A stretch of DNA of 25,924 nt from an uncultured Lentisphaeraceae bacterium. Its GTDB lineage: Bacteria; Verrucomicrobiota; Kiritimatiellia; RFP12; DVOR01. Shown here piece by piece: positions 1 to 7,775 of the stretch (position 1 is its first letter; each line of letters opens with the position of its first letter). The notes under the pieces were generated by a model that saw only the letters and a program-made list of their open reading frames with translations, was not told where the DNA came from and did not search any database. The position numbers and the translations under genes are program-made. Where the stretch lies: the NCBI GenBank assembly GCA_937892925.1, contig CALBHX010000092.1, positions 1 to 25,924 on the forward strand. The letters run 5' to 3'.

Positions 1-583
1 ATTCTTCTCGATTCATTCTGTTTATACCATTCCATACGCATGCACCCGGATCCCTGTCGTTTGCCCGTTCACATCCCCAGACTCCTCCATGCTACCGTAA
101 CATCTTTGCCTCCAATGCTCACGGCAATACCTTTCTCTACCGTCTTTTCTCTTTCAGAAGATTCTGCACCCTACACAACAGCAACCTGCAAGCCCATCCA
201 CACTTTACGGACTCGATAGCACCCGTTTGACCACCCTTACAGCATTCCCACTGAAATGACCGCTCAGGGAGTCTTCCGTCCCAAGGGTCGCCACAAAAAC
301 GAATCTGCAAATCTCATCCGTGTTTAGGTGGATATTCCATACTTGCCCCAAGGCAAGGCTCTTTTGACTCCATATCGGTAAAGGATAAAAACCGCCCCGG
401 GTTTGTCTCAAAGTCGGGGCGGGTTAACGGTGAAACCGGGGCGATTTCACCAACAACCTGAAACCGAGGATATTTTTCTCCGCGGTGGATTGCATGATTC
501 TATTTAGGGAGTAAATCGAAAACGAAGCGGCAGGGAATCTATTTCTGCAGCACCTTCTATTCAAGACGTTAAAATCAAGACAT
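1..583. other. Intergenic region without a convincing gene
   Basis: No credible coding region or RNA gene is visible here. The left part is C- and T-rich and shows no tRNA-like T-loop. A short hairpin, CTTGCC/GGCAAG at 342-357, is followed on the plus strand by a weak T run and could be a terminator for a rightward gene ending before the window, but this is faint. The notable content is the inverted-repeat element at 389-469, described separately. The terminator of the leftward operon borders the region on the right. Confidence 0.5.
389..469. repeat. Intergenic inverted-repeat element, copy 1
   Basis: The arms AAACCGCCCCG (389-399) and CGGGGCGGGTT (415-425) are inverted repeats with one mismatch. 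A second small inverted repeat follows, GGTGAAA (429-435) and TTTCACC (445-451). The word TGAAACCG occurs twice in direct orientation, at 431 and 459. Both 10-base arms, GGGGCGGGTT and AAACCGCCCC, recur exactly at 25559-25568 and 25580-25589, but in the opposite order. This is seen directly. That it belongs to a dispersed genomic repeat family is inference. It lies beyond the operon terminator and has no T run of its own. Confidence 0.5.
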
Positions 584-611
584 AAAAAGCCCGACTTCAA
601 AGAAGCCGGGC
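584..611 (-). terminator. Rho-independent terminator after pdxB
   Basis: On the minus strand a 10-bp stem, GCCCGGCTTC with GAAGTCGGGC (one G-T wobble, 3-base TTT loop), is followed directly by TTTTT. It starts 26 bases after the pdxB stop codon. This is a textbook intrinsic terminator and marks the end of the leftward run that begins with the aminotransferase gene. Confidence 0.9.
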
Positions 612-637
612 GATGAAGTTTACATGAAGCTGCATGT

Positions 638-1831
638 TCACTTAACGAGCATCTGCGCGATTGTCCGCGATTTTCTTCCTCGGCGAACAGAGAACCCCAA
701 GGCCTCCAGCCGCGGGAATAAGGATGTTTCCGCATGCAAGAGCGAAAGCGTTGTGGCAGAGAAAAGGCGGCGAAGGGGATAAGTCTTGCGCAATGCATCG
801 AAGTTAGCCCGGCGAGCGTTCGCATCCGCCGCATAAGCGGCACGGAAACGGCGGGTATCCCCCTCGATATCACACGCAGCAAGAACAGCCTCACAGAGGA
901 TTTGCTCCGGGGTTTTTCCCTGACACTCCAACTGCAATCTGGCACACGGTGCGGCAGGGAATCGCGGTACAGAACCGGGCTCCACACCCAGAAAGCGGCA
1001 GGCGGCCTCATAGACAGCCAGCGTTCCATTCGCTTTACCTTCGTAAGCATGGCCGGCGATGTGGGGCGTGGCAAGCGCAGCCAACGCAGCCAAATCGGCG
1101 GAATAATCCGGCTCGCCCTCCCAACAGTCGATCGCGGCGTCAGAAAGCAATCCTGCGCCCAGCATGGTTGCCACCAACGCGTCATCGCAGATGGGACCGC
1201 GGGCGAAGTTGATGAGCACCGCGCCAGGCTTTGTTTTCCGCACAATCGCACCGGAAAAAAGTCCACGGGTACGATAAGCACCGCTCTCAATCAACGGCGT
1301 ATGAAACGTGAGAACATCCGCTTGCGGCAGAAGCTCCTCGAAAGAAACGAAGTCCCGTGCCTGCCAATCGCCCGCCTCCTGACGAGGCGGATCGCAACAC
1401 AACGTACGCATCCCCAACGCCTGCTCGGCAAACATTTTAACCCGTTTACCCACGTGCCCAACGCCTACAATACCCAGCGTTTTTCCGCCCCACGAAACCG
1501 ATTGCCGCGCTCCAATGGAAAGGAGGGCGGCAATAACATAATCGGCCACACTTTCGGCATTGCATCCCGGTGCAGTAGCCACTTCAATCCCCAAACAGCG
1601 CAAAGCCTCAAAGTCAATATGATCCGTCCCAGCAACACCACTCCCGACAAAGCGGACTGGCGTATCTTCCAGCAGTGCGGCATTCAGCCTACAAGTGGAG
1701 CGCACAAAGAGCAAATCACAATCCATCAAGTCAGCCCGAGTCAACGTACGCCCTTCCACGGCTTTGGCCGAGCCAAGCCGCGAAAAGAGGCGATCTCCCA
1801 ATAACATATTCCGATCGTAAAGAATCTTCAT
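638..1831 (-). CDS. pdxB: 4-phosphoerythronate dehydrogenase (PdxB)
   Basis: Oxidises 4-phospho-D-erythronate in the DXP-dependent route to pyridoxal 5'-phosphate; a cytoplasmic D-2-hydroxyacid dehydrogenase. The 397-residue protein opens like PdxB (MKILYDRNM), has the Rossmann motif GIVGVGHVG near residues 120-128, and carries the catalytic triad Arg211 (NFARGP), Glu240 (WEGEP) and His257 (TPHIAGHAYEGK). These match E. coli R208/E237/H254 with a constant shift of three. The roughly 110 residues after the triad fit the PdxB dimerisation domain; the total is slightly longer than the 378 of E. coli. An upstream in-frame ATG at 1867 would add 12 residues but overlaps hslO, so the start at 1831 was chosen, although its ribosome site is weak. 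Last gene of the run, 28 bases after hslO and just before a terminator. Confidence 0.92.
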   Translation of the reverse strand: MKILYDRNMLLGDRLFSRLGSAKAVEGRTLTRADLMDCDLLFVRSTCRLNAALLEDTPVRFVGSGVAGTDHIDFEALRCLGIEVATAPGCNAESVADYVIAALLSIGARQSVSWGGKTLGIVGVGHVGKRVKMFAEQALGMRTLCCDPPRQEAGDWQARDFVSFEELLPQADVLTFHTPLIESGAYRTRGLFSGAIVRKTKPGAVLINFARGPICDDALVATMLGAGLLSDAAIDCWEGEPDYSADLAALAALATPHIAGHAYEGKANGTLAVYEAACRFLGVEPGSVPRFPAAPCARLQLECQGKTPEQILCEAVLAACDIEGDTRRFRAAYAADANARRANFDALRKTYPLRRLFSATTLSLLHAETSLFPRLEALGFSVRRGRKSRTIAQMLVK

Positions 1832-1859
1832 TTCAACACAGTTCCAAAAAAAGAACAGT

Positions 1860-2756
1860 TCAATCACTCATCAAGGCAAGCAGTTGAGCGGGGGTAATGG
1901 TGTAGCACTTACCGCACATATGGCAGAAGATATCGATTGGTTTTCCGGCAGCGGCCATCTCGCGTAATTCCTGCTGAGGGAGTGCACGCAGCATGGCCAT
2001 TACCCGAGCCGAAGAACAGGGACAGGCGAATGCAACCGGGGTCGATCCTATGCGTTGCGGCGTTTCAAGGCCAAGGACCCGCGTAACGTCCCCGATGGAG
2101 GCACCGGCATCCAATGTATCCTGAACAACGCCTTCAGCGAAACGAGCGGCAATACGGTCGTAACAGACATCCTCGGCTTCCGGCAGAAACTCACACAGCA
2201 AAGCATGAGCACACCCCACATACCCCAACTTGCTCATAGCCGAAAGCTGCACCAACACGCGCCGCTGAAGCGATGTGCAGAAGTATTCCTCCACAATGTC
2301 GGTGATTGTGAGCCGTTCTTTGAGCTTCAGATCGAAGCACGCAGACTCACTGGCTCCATTCGCCTCCGCCCGAACCACCGAACAGTGTGCTGTGTGCCCA
2401 AGGGCACGATCAAAAAGTTCTTCACATGGCGCCTCCGAATCATCCAGCGATGGAAGCACTTTCTGGCGCGTATATCCGCGAATATGGAACGCCTGTGAAC
2501 ACTCAATGGTCGCCCCGCCCAACAACCCCTCCGGGAAAAGTGTACGAAGCGTAATAGTCTGCCCAGGGCGTTCCAAGAGCGTACCCAACAACGCGGCCGC
2601 GCCAACCATTTCAGCCTGAACAAGCCCGGCAATGGGGCCGCACAAATGATTTCGCTCAAGCGTACGCGATGTATCGGTTACGTTGGCTAGGCACAAACGA
2701 ATCTGAGCCTGCGGATATACGTAAGTTGAAAGTTCATCTAATGATTGTAAAATCAT
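1860..2756 (-). CDS. hslO: Hsp33 redox-regulated chaperonin (HslO)
   Basis: Hsp33 is a cytoplasmic holdase chaperone switched on by oxidative unfolding, through zinc release and disulfide formation. The 298-residue length is typical. The C-terminal zinc switch is complete: CPC at 245-247 and CHMC at 278-281, spaced by 30 residues, within the family pattern CxC-x(27-32)-CxxC. The region FACPCSSARV followed by the helix before CHMC also matches the family. The start is supported by an AAGGAAGG-like ribosome site about 12 bases upstream. It lies 34 bases after the glycosyltransferase and 28 bases before pdxB. The protein has many further cysteines outside the switch (for example 86, 111, 125, 140, 160, 182, 188 and 198), more than usual for Hsp33. 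Function is certain from the family; the pairing with pdxB is only positional. Confidence 0.95.
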   Translation of the reverse strand: MILQSLDELSTYVYPQAQIRLCLANVTDTSRTLERNHLCGPIAGLVQAEMVGAAALLGTLLERPGQTITLRTLFPEGLLGGATIECSQAFHIRGYTRQKVLPSLDDSEAPCEELFDRALGHTAHCSVVRAEANGASESACFDLKLKERLTITDIVEEYFCTSLQRRVLVQLSAMSKLGYVGCAHALLCEFLPEAEDVCYDRIAARFAEGVVQDTLDAGASIGDVTRVLGLETPQRIGSTPVAFACPCSSARVMAMLRALPQQELREMAAAGKPIDIFCHMCGKCYTITPAQLLALMSD

Positions 2757-2790
2757 TCTGCTGCTTACCTTCCTTTACGATGCGGGGGAC

Positions 2791-3828
2791 TCAGCGATAA
2801 ACCTCAGACTGCCATTCATACGGCTCTGAATAGGGCTGTTCGAAAAGTGTTTCAAGCATGTATTGAAGGATACGTTCGCCACTGAAAAGCGCATGATAGC
2901 GGGCACGCCCGGCCGCCGCAATGGCCTGCCGTCTGGAATCCGCTGCCTGCATGTGCAAGAGACTCTCCACTAGATCTGGCACGTCATGAAAGAACACGGC
3001 CTCCTGGTTCGAGAAGAAGTGCTGCTGATCATCCCCATCATAAATGGCCGTAAGGATACCGGAACCCATCAAATGCGCAATACGATCAGAGGAATACCAC
3101 TTCATACCGAAGTAGCGATTAATATTGACGCTCATCTTCGCACCAGCTAACAGATCATCATAGGCAGCTCCACCCACAACCGGTGCAGATCCGTACATAC
3201 CCACCAATTGAAAGCGGATAGACGAACCGTCCAGAGCACTTCGTAAGCGCCGAATAAACTCGAGGCGCGGATCACCCGAGCGCGGCTGTCCTGCATAAAA
3301 AAGATCGCAAGCGAATGCAGAAGCCGGGCGGCGGCTGTTGTCCAGCGTTTCCAGTGCCGCATCCACGGGGTTTGGCATATAGGCTACACAGTTTTGCCCG
3401 GTCAAAAACGGCTTCAGGTATTGTGCGCCGGCAGTGGTCGCAAACAAGACATCGCAGCTTGTCATTCGCTCCCGCATTTGCGCCTGTGGATGCAGGTCAC
3501 ACATCGGATCCACATTAAAGTGCGCCAGGCGCACCTTCGGAATGGCGCTTCGGATAGCCGCGAGTGTCTCATTGTGAATGTAGTCGCAATGTCCAAGCAA
3601 GACAACATCCGGCCGAAAGTTCTTGGCCGTTTCCAATAATGCCTTGTTTACACGATGAACGCCCACAGCACGAATACCAAACCCCATGTAACGCGCCAAA
3701 TCGCGATCCGAGAACTCACACAGGCGATGATTACCGCGAATGGCACCGCAGGCCAATGCACGCCCGGGACCCATGCGCAATTTTCCATACCGACGAATCA
3801 ACAGATTATCTACCAGTAGAATCCGCAT
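2791..3828 (-). CDS. CgeB-like glycosyltransferase
   Basis: The 345-residue protein has the layout of a two-domain GT-B glycosyltransferase of the CgeB type: an N-terminal alpha/beta domain opening MRILLVDN, with PDVVLLGHCDYI and VRLAHFNVDP strands, then a C-terminal domain with CDLFYAGQPR, VNINRYFG, and a helix-rich segment RIAHLMGSGILTAIYDGD that resembles the donor-sugar site. The acceptor and sugar are unknown. An in-frame GTG at 3846 lies further upstream, but the ATG at 3828 directly follows GAGGAGG and gives the canonical start, so it was chosen. It follows the M23 peptidase by 14 bases, hinting at a cell-envelope glycan role. No signal peptide or membrane segment is seen. The family call is moderately sure, the exact function unknown. 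Confidence 0.7.
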   Translation of the reverse strand: MRILLVDNLLIRRYGKLRMGPGRALACGAIRGNHRLCEFSDRDLARYMGFGIRAVGVHRVNKALLETAKNFRPDVVLLGHCDYIHNETLAAIRSAIPKVRLAHFNVDPMCDLHPQAQMRERMTSCDVLFATTAGAQYLKPFLTGQNCVAYMPNPVDAALETLDNSRRPASAFACDLFYAGQPRSGDPRLEFIRRLRSALDGSSIRFQLVGMYGSAPVVGGAAYDDLLAGAKMSVNINRYFGMKWYSSDRIAHLMGSGILTAIYDGDDQQHFFSNQEAVFFHDVPDLVESLLHMQAADSRRQAIAAAGRARYHALFSGERILQYMLETLFEQPYSEPYEWQSEVYR

Positions 3829-3842
3829 CGAACCCTCCTCTC

Positions 3843-4853
3843 TCACCCGACTTCACCCAACCGTGTGAACCGTTGCGAAGACCTGCTCGGCGACACGAGC
3901 AAGTTTTCAAGCAAGATCCTACCTCGCTCAGGGTTAGCCCAATTCCGCCCTTTTCGCAACTCTTCCGAAGACCCCCTGAATTGCTTCGCTATCGAAACTC
4001 CAGGCGGAATCGACTGCCCATGCACAGGAATTCCCTCCCGAGAAAAGGCCACCCACATCGGCCACGACTCCCGATATTCCCCCCGCCAGAACAATGGATA
4101 CCGTCGAAAGAAGTCCGGCCGTGGCCCAGGCTCAAGCTGAACACCCCATGCGATTGGACGGTGCACAAGATACGCCGCAATATCGAATGCGCCATTCCGC
4201 CGTTGTTCGGTGAAGGCCACGCAGGGATCCACTCCATACAGATTGGCACCATTCCACACCCCATGTTGGGCATCTATCAGCGGATAATGACGATTCATCA
4301 CCACGCCGACCTCAAAATGCAGATGAGCCCGTGCCAATGGGAAGTCCGGTGTATGCCCCATGATGCCCAAAGCCCGGCCAGCCGGCACCTGTTGCCCGGC
4401 TTTTAACGAACGATCAATTCGCCGCAGGTGAGCATAAAGCGTATAAACCACTCCAAAACTGGGAACCTCGTGTGTCAGAACGACATAATTCCCGTAAAGC
4501 GAGGCATTTTGTCTACACTGGTTGATATAAACGACCAAGCCCGGAGCCGATGCACGCACCACATCCGTTGGATTCCGATCACGCCGCCAGGGCTGCACCG
4601 GAGCGATATCGATCCCTTCATGAAACCGCGGAGAACCATCAGCATATTTACGCGTGTTCCCAAACATACCACTCTCCGGGCGTCCAGTTCCCGTATCCAT
4701 AAAAACACCCTGCCGCACCGAACCATCCAAGACACATTGTCCTGTTGGCGGAGACAATACCAATTTCCCGGCTTCTGACGAGCATTCCGCCCGAAGCCCA
4801 GCCCCGAGCACAACGCCTCCCAGTCCAACCAAAAATGAACGCCGTCGAATCAT
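3843..4853 (-). CDS. Tat-exported M23 (LytM) metallopeptidase
   Basis: The 336-residue protein begins with a twin-arginine-like signal, MIRRRSFLVGLGG, with a hydrophobic stretch and an AECSS segment near residues 22-26, so it is probably exported, perhaps folded. The M23 zinc site is complete: His78 and Asp82 (HEGIDIAP), His142 (YAHL) and the HLHFEV motif with His177 and His179. Known members cut peptide cross-links in peptidoglycan. About 150 residues follow the catalytic core and match no domain I recognise. The cysteine at 24 could suggest a lipoprotein, but the residues before it (LRAEC) make only a poor lipobox. It ends 14 bases before the glycosyltransferase start and begins one base after the mnmA stop, so the genes are likely translated from one mRNA. 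Confidence 0.87.
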   Translation of the reverse strand: MIRRRSFLVGLGGVVLGAGLRAECSSEAGKLVLSPPTGQCVLDGSVRQGVFMDTGTGRPESGMFGNTRKYADGSPRFHEGIDIAPVQPWRRDRNPTDVVRASAPGLVVYINQCRQNASLYGNYVVLTHEVPSFGVVYTLYAHLRRIDRSLKAGQQVPAGRALGIMGHTPDFPLARAHLHFEVGVVMNRHYPLIDAQHGVWNGANLYGVDPCVAFTEQRRNGAFDIAAYLVHRPIAWGVQLEPGPRPDFFRRYPLFWRGEYRESWPMWVAFSREGIPVHGQSIPPGVSIAKQFRGSSEELRKGRNWANPERGRILLENLLVSPSRSSQRFTRLGEVG

Positions 4854-4854
4854 A

Positions 4855-5928
4855 CTATTTCCCGCCCCCTACCGTTTGAATCGTTCCTCCTCCAAGAACC
4901 CATTCCCCCCGGTAAAACACACAGGCCTGCCCAGGCGTAACCAACGTCTGAGATTCCTCGGCCTCTACACGCCCATCCGCCTCCACTCGGCAAACAAATG
5001 CCCGGTGATGATAACGCGTAACCGCCTCACACAACAAAGGAAACGATGGCGGCACCAGCCAATGCATCTCCGATATAGAAAATGTACGCGTTTGCAAGGA
5101 CTCACGCGGCCCGATCACCAACGTATTTTGGACCCAATCAAACCCAACAACAAACGTGCGCTCCCCCATCGCTACGCCCAAACCTCGTCGCTGCCCGCGC
5201 GTATAATTAGCCAGGCCGGAGTGCCGCCCCAACACACGCCCAGACTCATCTACGATATTCCCCGGGCGATTGACCTTCGGGAAGCGCCGGCATAACTCAG
5301 GCCTGTAATCCCCCTCCGGGAGGAAACAGATATCCTGACTGCCAGAGGCAAGTTTCTCCTCCGGGATCGGCAGCCTCAACGCCCGCGCCAATGCCACAAC
5401 CTCAACCCGCGTCCTGCCAGCGAGCGGGAAAACTGTCTCCGTCAGCATGGCGGCATTGAGCGCATACAGAAAGTAACTCTGATCTTTGGCTGCATCATGA
5501 GCACACCGCAACGTGAGAGCCCCACTCTGCGGTTCGTACCCACACCCCACGTAATGCCCTGTGGCCATACGCCCGCCGATGGTTTGCCGAAGCAAACCAA
5601 ACTTCAATCGCGGGTTACACCATGCACACGGATTCGGCGTCAAGCCAGATGCATAAGCTGCATAAAACGGTTCTCGCACCTGCTCCTCAAACGCAGCTCG
5701 CAAGTCCACGACATGCAACGGCACCCCCAGTGCTTCTACCAACCGCACCACTCCCGCCGCCGGCTCCGACGAACAGGTCAGCATATGCCAAGCCTCAACC
5801 TCAAAGCCTTGCTCCTGGAGCAGCCGAACACTTACAGCGGAATCCACTCCGCCGGAAAATGCCACCCCAATCCGGCCGCCCGCTTTGCCAACATGCTCGG
5901 CACACTCAGCCTGTCCCCCAACATTCAT
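4855..5928 (-). CDS. mnmA: tRNA 2-thiouridylase MnmA
   Basis: MnmA puts sulfur on U34 of tRNA for Lys, Glu and Gln, using ATP to activate the base. The 357-residue protein has the PP-loop SGGVDS (25-30), the first catalytic cysteine Cys104 in NPCAWCN, the ATGHY motif (122-126), KDQSYFLY (149-155), and the second cysteine Cys201 in SQDICFLPEGDY. The C-terminal beta-barrel region ends with GQACVFYRGEWVLGGG, as usual. An extra N-terminal stretch of about 19 residues precedes the normal start of the PP-loop strand, but the ATG at 5928 overlaps the upstream stop codon as ATGA, which supports translational coupling. Slightly divergent but complete; expected to be active. Confidence 0.95.
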   Translation of the reverse strand: MNVGGQAECAEHVGKAGGRIGVAFSGGVDSAVSVRLLQEQGFEVEAWHMLTCSSEPAAGVVRLVEALGVPLHVVDLRAAFEEQVREPFYAAYASGLTPNPCAWCNPRLKFGLLRQTIGGRMATGHYVGCGYEPQSGALTLRCAHDAAKDQSYFLYALNAAMLTETVFPLAGRTRVEVVALARALRLPIPEEKLASGSQDICFLPEGDYRPELCRRFPKVNRPGNIVDESGRVLGRHSGLANYTRGQRRGLGVAMGERTFVVGFDWVQNTLVIGPRESLQTRTFSISEMHWLVPPSFPLLCEAVTRYHHRAFVCRVEADGRVEAEESQTLVTPGQACVFYRGEWVLGGGTIQTVGGGK

Positions 5929-6899
5929 TCGAACGGCAACTCCAACTGCCCTGAGATCATGATCTTATGCGCACCCATTCCATCCGAGGTGTCATATACA
6001 CAAAACTTCACCGCTGGGAACCGGCGCGCCAAATCCTGCTCCAAATACGTCTGCACCGCCGTAACGTTATACGGATCATCATCCGAAAACCCAATCGATA
6101 TTGGCAACCGAAGCGCTTCCATCCCCGTTCGATTCAGAATATCTCCCAAATGTTCAATGAAATCTTGAATGGCAAACCGTTTCCGCTCTTCCTGCGTCTT
6201 CACCTCCGAAGCCGCCGCCGCAATCTGAGCATCAAAGGTTTTCGACGTAATCGCGTGATATCGGTTCAATTGCAGATAACGCAGAATCACAGCCTGCTGT
6301 GAAGGGAACGTCTGGACTCCGTCAAAACAATAGGAATATCCCCGCAAATTAATCAACATAACTTCACGTTCAACCGGCGAAAGCACCCGATCAATGAACC
6401 GCGCAATACCCTTACGCAACGTTTCCGGTTCGTGTCCGCGTGCGGTAACGATCGCAAACAAACGCCCCTCCACCAGTGCTTTCCGAAACACCTTAAAACT
6501 CGGAGGCGGGAGCTTACGGCCGAAAGCCAGATCATCCAACGCACGATCCAAATCCGCCATAAAGTTTCCACCCCCAGCCGGGGTTCGTTCATCCTGAAAC
6601 TCCACAAATGCCTGAGATCGCTCCCCATTCGGAAATCGATAATGTGAGACATCCTTCCGAATCACGCTGAACGTTGCCGTAGAGCATACATGCGGCACCC
6701 AATGCCCTGTCTCATCCCTCCGCTCCATATGGATGCGCGTGGGCATACACAAGACGTTGTCGTCCCAGTCGAAAATATAGTACTTCAGATCGCGCCCACG
6801 CACCGACTCATTGACCCAAACCCCGTCGACAAACGCCAATCGGGCGCCCTCAAACTGCGCCAAGGCAGCCTCTTCAATACTGGTGCGCCCACTCCTCAA
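5925..6899 (-). CDS. HAD-superfamily-like protein, function unknown
   Basis: The 324-residue product looks like a haloacid dehalogenase-fold phosphatase. It has a motif I variant YYIFDWDDN (Asp44, Asp46), a motif II-like IVTARG (Thr152) and an acidic motif IV-like GFSDDDPYN (Asp273-275). The Asp at the +3 position after the first catalytic Asp and the Asn in place of Thr/Val are unusual. No substrate can be named. The start is uncertain: the longest frame begins with TTG at 6899, overlapping the agmatinase stop as TTGA, and a GAGGAG sequence sits inside the first codons. A GTG at codon 33 just before RDLKYYIF is another possibility. It is coupled to mnmA by an ATGA overlap, so a link to tRNA or nucleotide metabolism is possible but unproven. 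Confidence 0.6.
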   Translation of the reverse strand: MRSGRTSIEEAALAQFEGARLAFVDGVWVNESVRGRDLKYYIFDWDDNVLCMPTRIHMERRDETGHWVPHVCSTATFSVIRKDVSHYRFPNGERSQAFVEFQDERTPAGGGNFMADLDRALDDLAFGRKLPPPSFKVFRKALVEGRLFAIVTARGHEPETLRKGIARFIDRVLSPVEREVMLINLRGYSYCFDGVQTFPSQQAVILRYLQLNRYHAITSKTFDAQIAAAASEVKTQEERKRFAIQDFIEHLGDILNRTGMEALRLPISIGFSDDDPYNVTAVQTYLEQDLARRFPAVKFCVYDTSDGMGAHKIMISGQLELPFE

Positions 6900-7774
6900 G
6901 CCATCAATCCCATTAGTTTCTGAACCAACTTCGCCGCTGTAAAATCAGCATAATGAAGCCCGGAGATTGGCGCCAACTCCACCACATCACACCCCACAAT
7001 CGTGTGCGATGAGGCAATCTCGCGCAACATAAATAAAGCGGAGTACCACAACAGACCGCCGGGCACCGGCGTACCCGTCGCCGGCATCACCGACGGATCC
7101 AAACCATCCACATCAAACGTCACATAGACCTGTTTGGGAAAACTCTTCGGCAAAATCGGCGAGGGCGGCCCCTTCAGTGCCAACGTTTCCGCATCCATGG
7201 CAAACAACGTACGTTTATTCTCCGCACGATAAACCGCTTCTTCCTCACAATAAGCCCGCGTAGCAAACTGCGTCACCGGGAACCCCAACTCATGACACCG
7301 CCTTAAAACACACGCATGAGATAATGGCGATCCTTCATAAGAATCACGCAAATCCGCATGTGCATCAAAATGAACAATACCGATTTTCTCTCCTCGCACC
7401 TTGTAAGCCAGCAGTGCCCCCAATGTCACCGTATGCTCACCCCCGAGCATTACCGGCCGAGCACCGCAATCCAACGCCTCTCCAACAGCCCGCTCAATCA
7501 CCCGCAACCACGCTTCAGGATCTTTGGCCTTAGCAGCCGTTGGTTTTATCGGCGGCGCGGTGTAAATGCCTCCAGCACAGGGGAATGCTCCACTCTCGTA
7601 AGCTTCCAATTGATCCGATGCTGCTAAAATTGCCGCCGGGCCATTGGCCGTCCCGGAACCATACGATACCGAAAGTTCCATCGGCACGGGGATCACATGG
7701 AACGCCGCCTTATCCTTCTCTACTGGGGTATATTCCGAACCCAAAAAGGGCTGTTTCACCACACGTGCTGCCAT
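6896..7774 (-). CDS. speB: Agmatinase-family ureohydrolase (SpeB-like)
   Basis: A 292-residue arginase/agmatinase-fold enzyme that hydrolyses a guanidino substrate to urea with two manganese ions; agmatinase (putrescine synthesis) is the likeliest. Metal ligands are all present: His114 (GGEHT), Asp137, His139 and Asp141 (HFDAHAD), and Asp221 and Asp223 (TFDVDGLDP). The conserved PATGTPVPGG loop follows. The frame stays open for 60 more codons upstream, but that part overlaps the neighbour and reads as basic nonsense. The ATG at 7774 follows AAGGAGGAAAATGAA, a strong ribosome site, and lies one base after the upstream stop codon. A related guanidino hydrolase with another substrate cannot be excluded from motifs alone. 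Confidence 0.88.
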   Translation of the reverse strand: MAARVVKQPFLGSEYTPVEKDKAAFHVIPVPMELSVSYGSGTANGPAAILAASDQLEAYESGAFPCAGGIYTAPPIKPTAAKAKDPEAWLRVIERAVGEALDCGARPVMLGGEHTVTLGALLAYKVRGEKIGIVHFDAHADLRDSYEGSPLSHACVLRRCHELGFPVTQFATRAYCEEEAVYRAENKRTLFAMDAETLALKGPPSPILPKSFPKQVYVTFDVDGLDPSVMPATGTPVPGGLLWYSALFMLREIASSHTIVGCDVVELAPISGLHYADFTAAKLVQKLMGLMA

Positions 7775-7775
7775 T

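Noticed and set aside
342..357. Small hairpin CTTGCC/GGCAAG as a rightward terminator
   Set aside because: Stem of only six pairs and the T run is displaced; no rightward gene is seen to end before it.
389..469. TGAAAC repeats as a CRISPR remnant
   Set aside because: Only two short copies with irregular spacing, no repeat of normal length and no cas gene.
734..1804. A 356-codon plus-strand open frame
   Set aside because: It is the antisense of pdxB; the translation has no family likeness and is rich in Arg, Ser and Pro, as shadow frames in GC-rich genes are.
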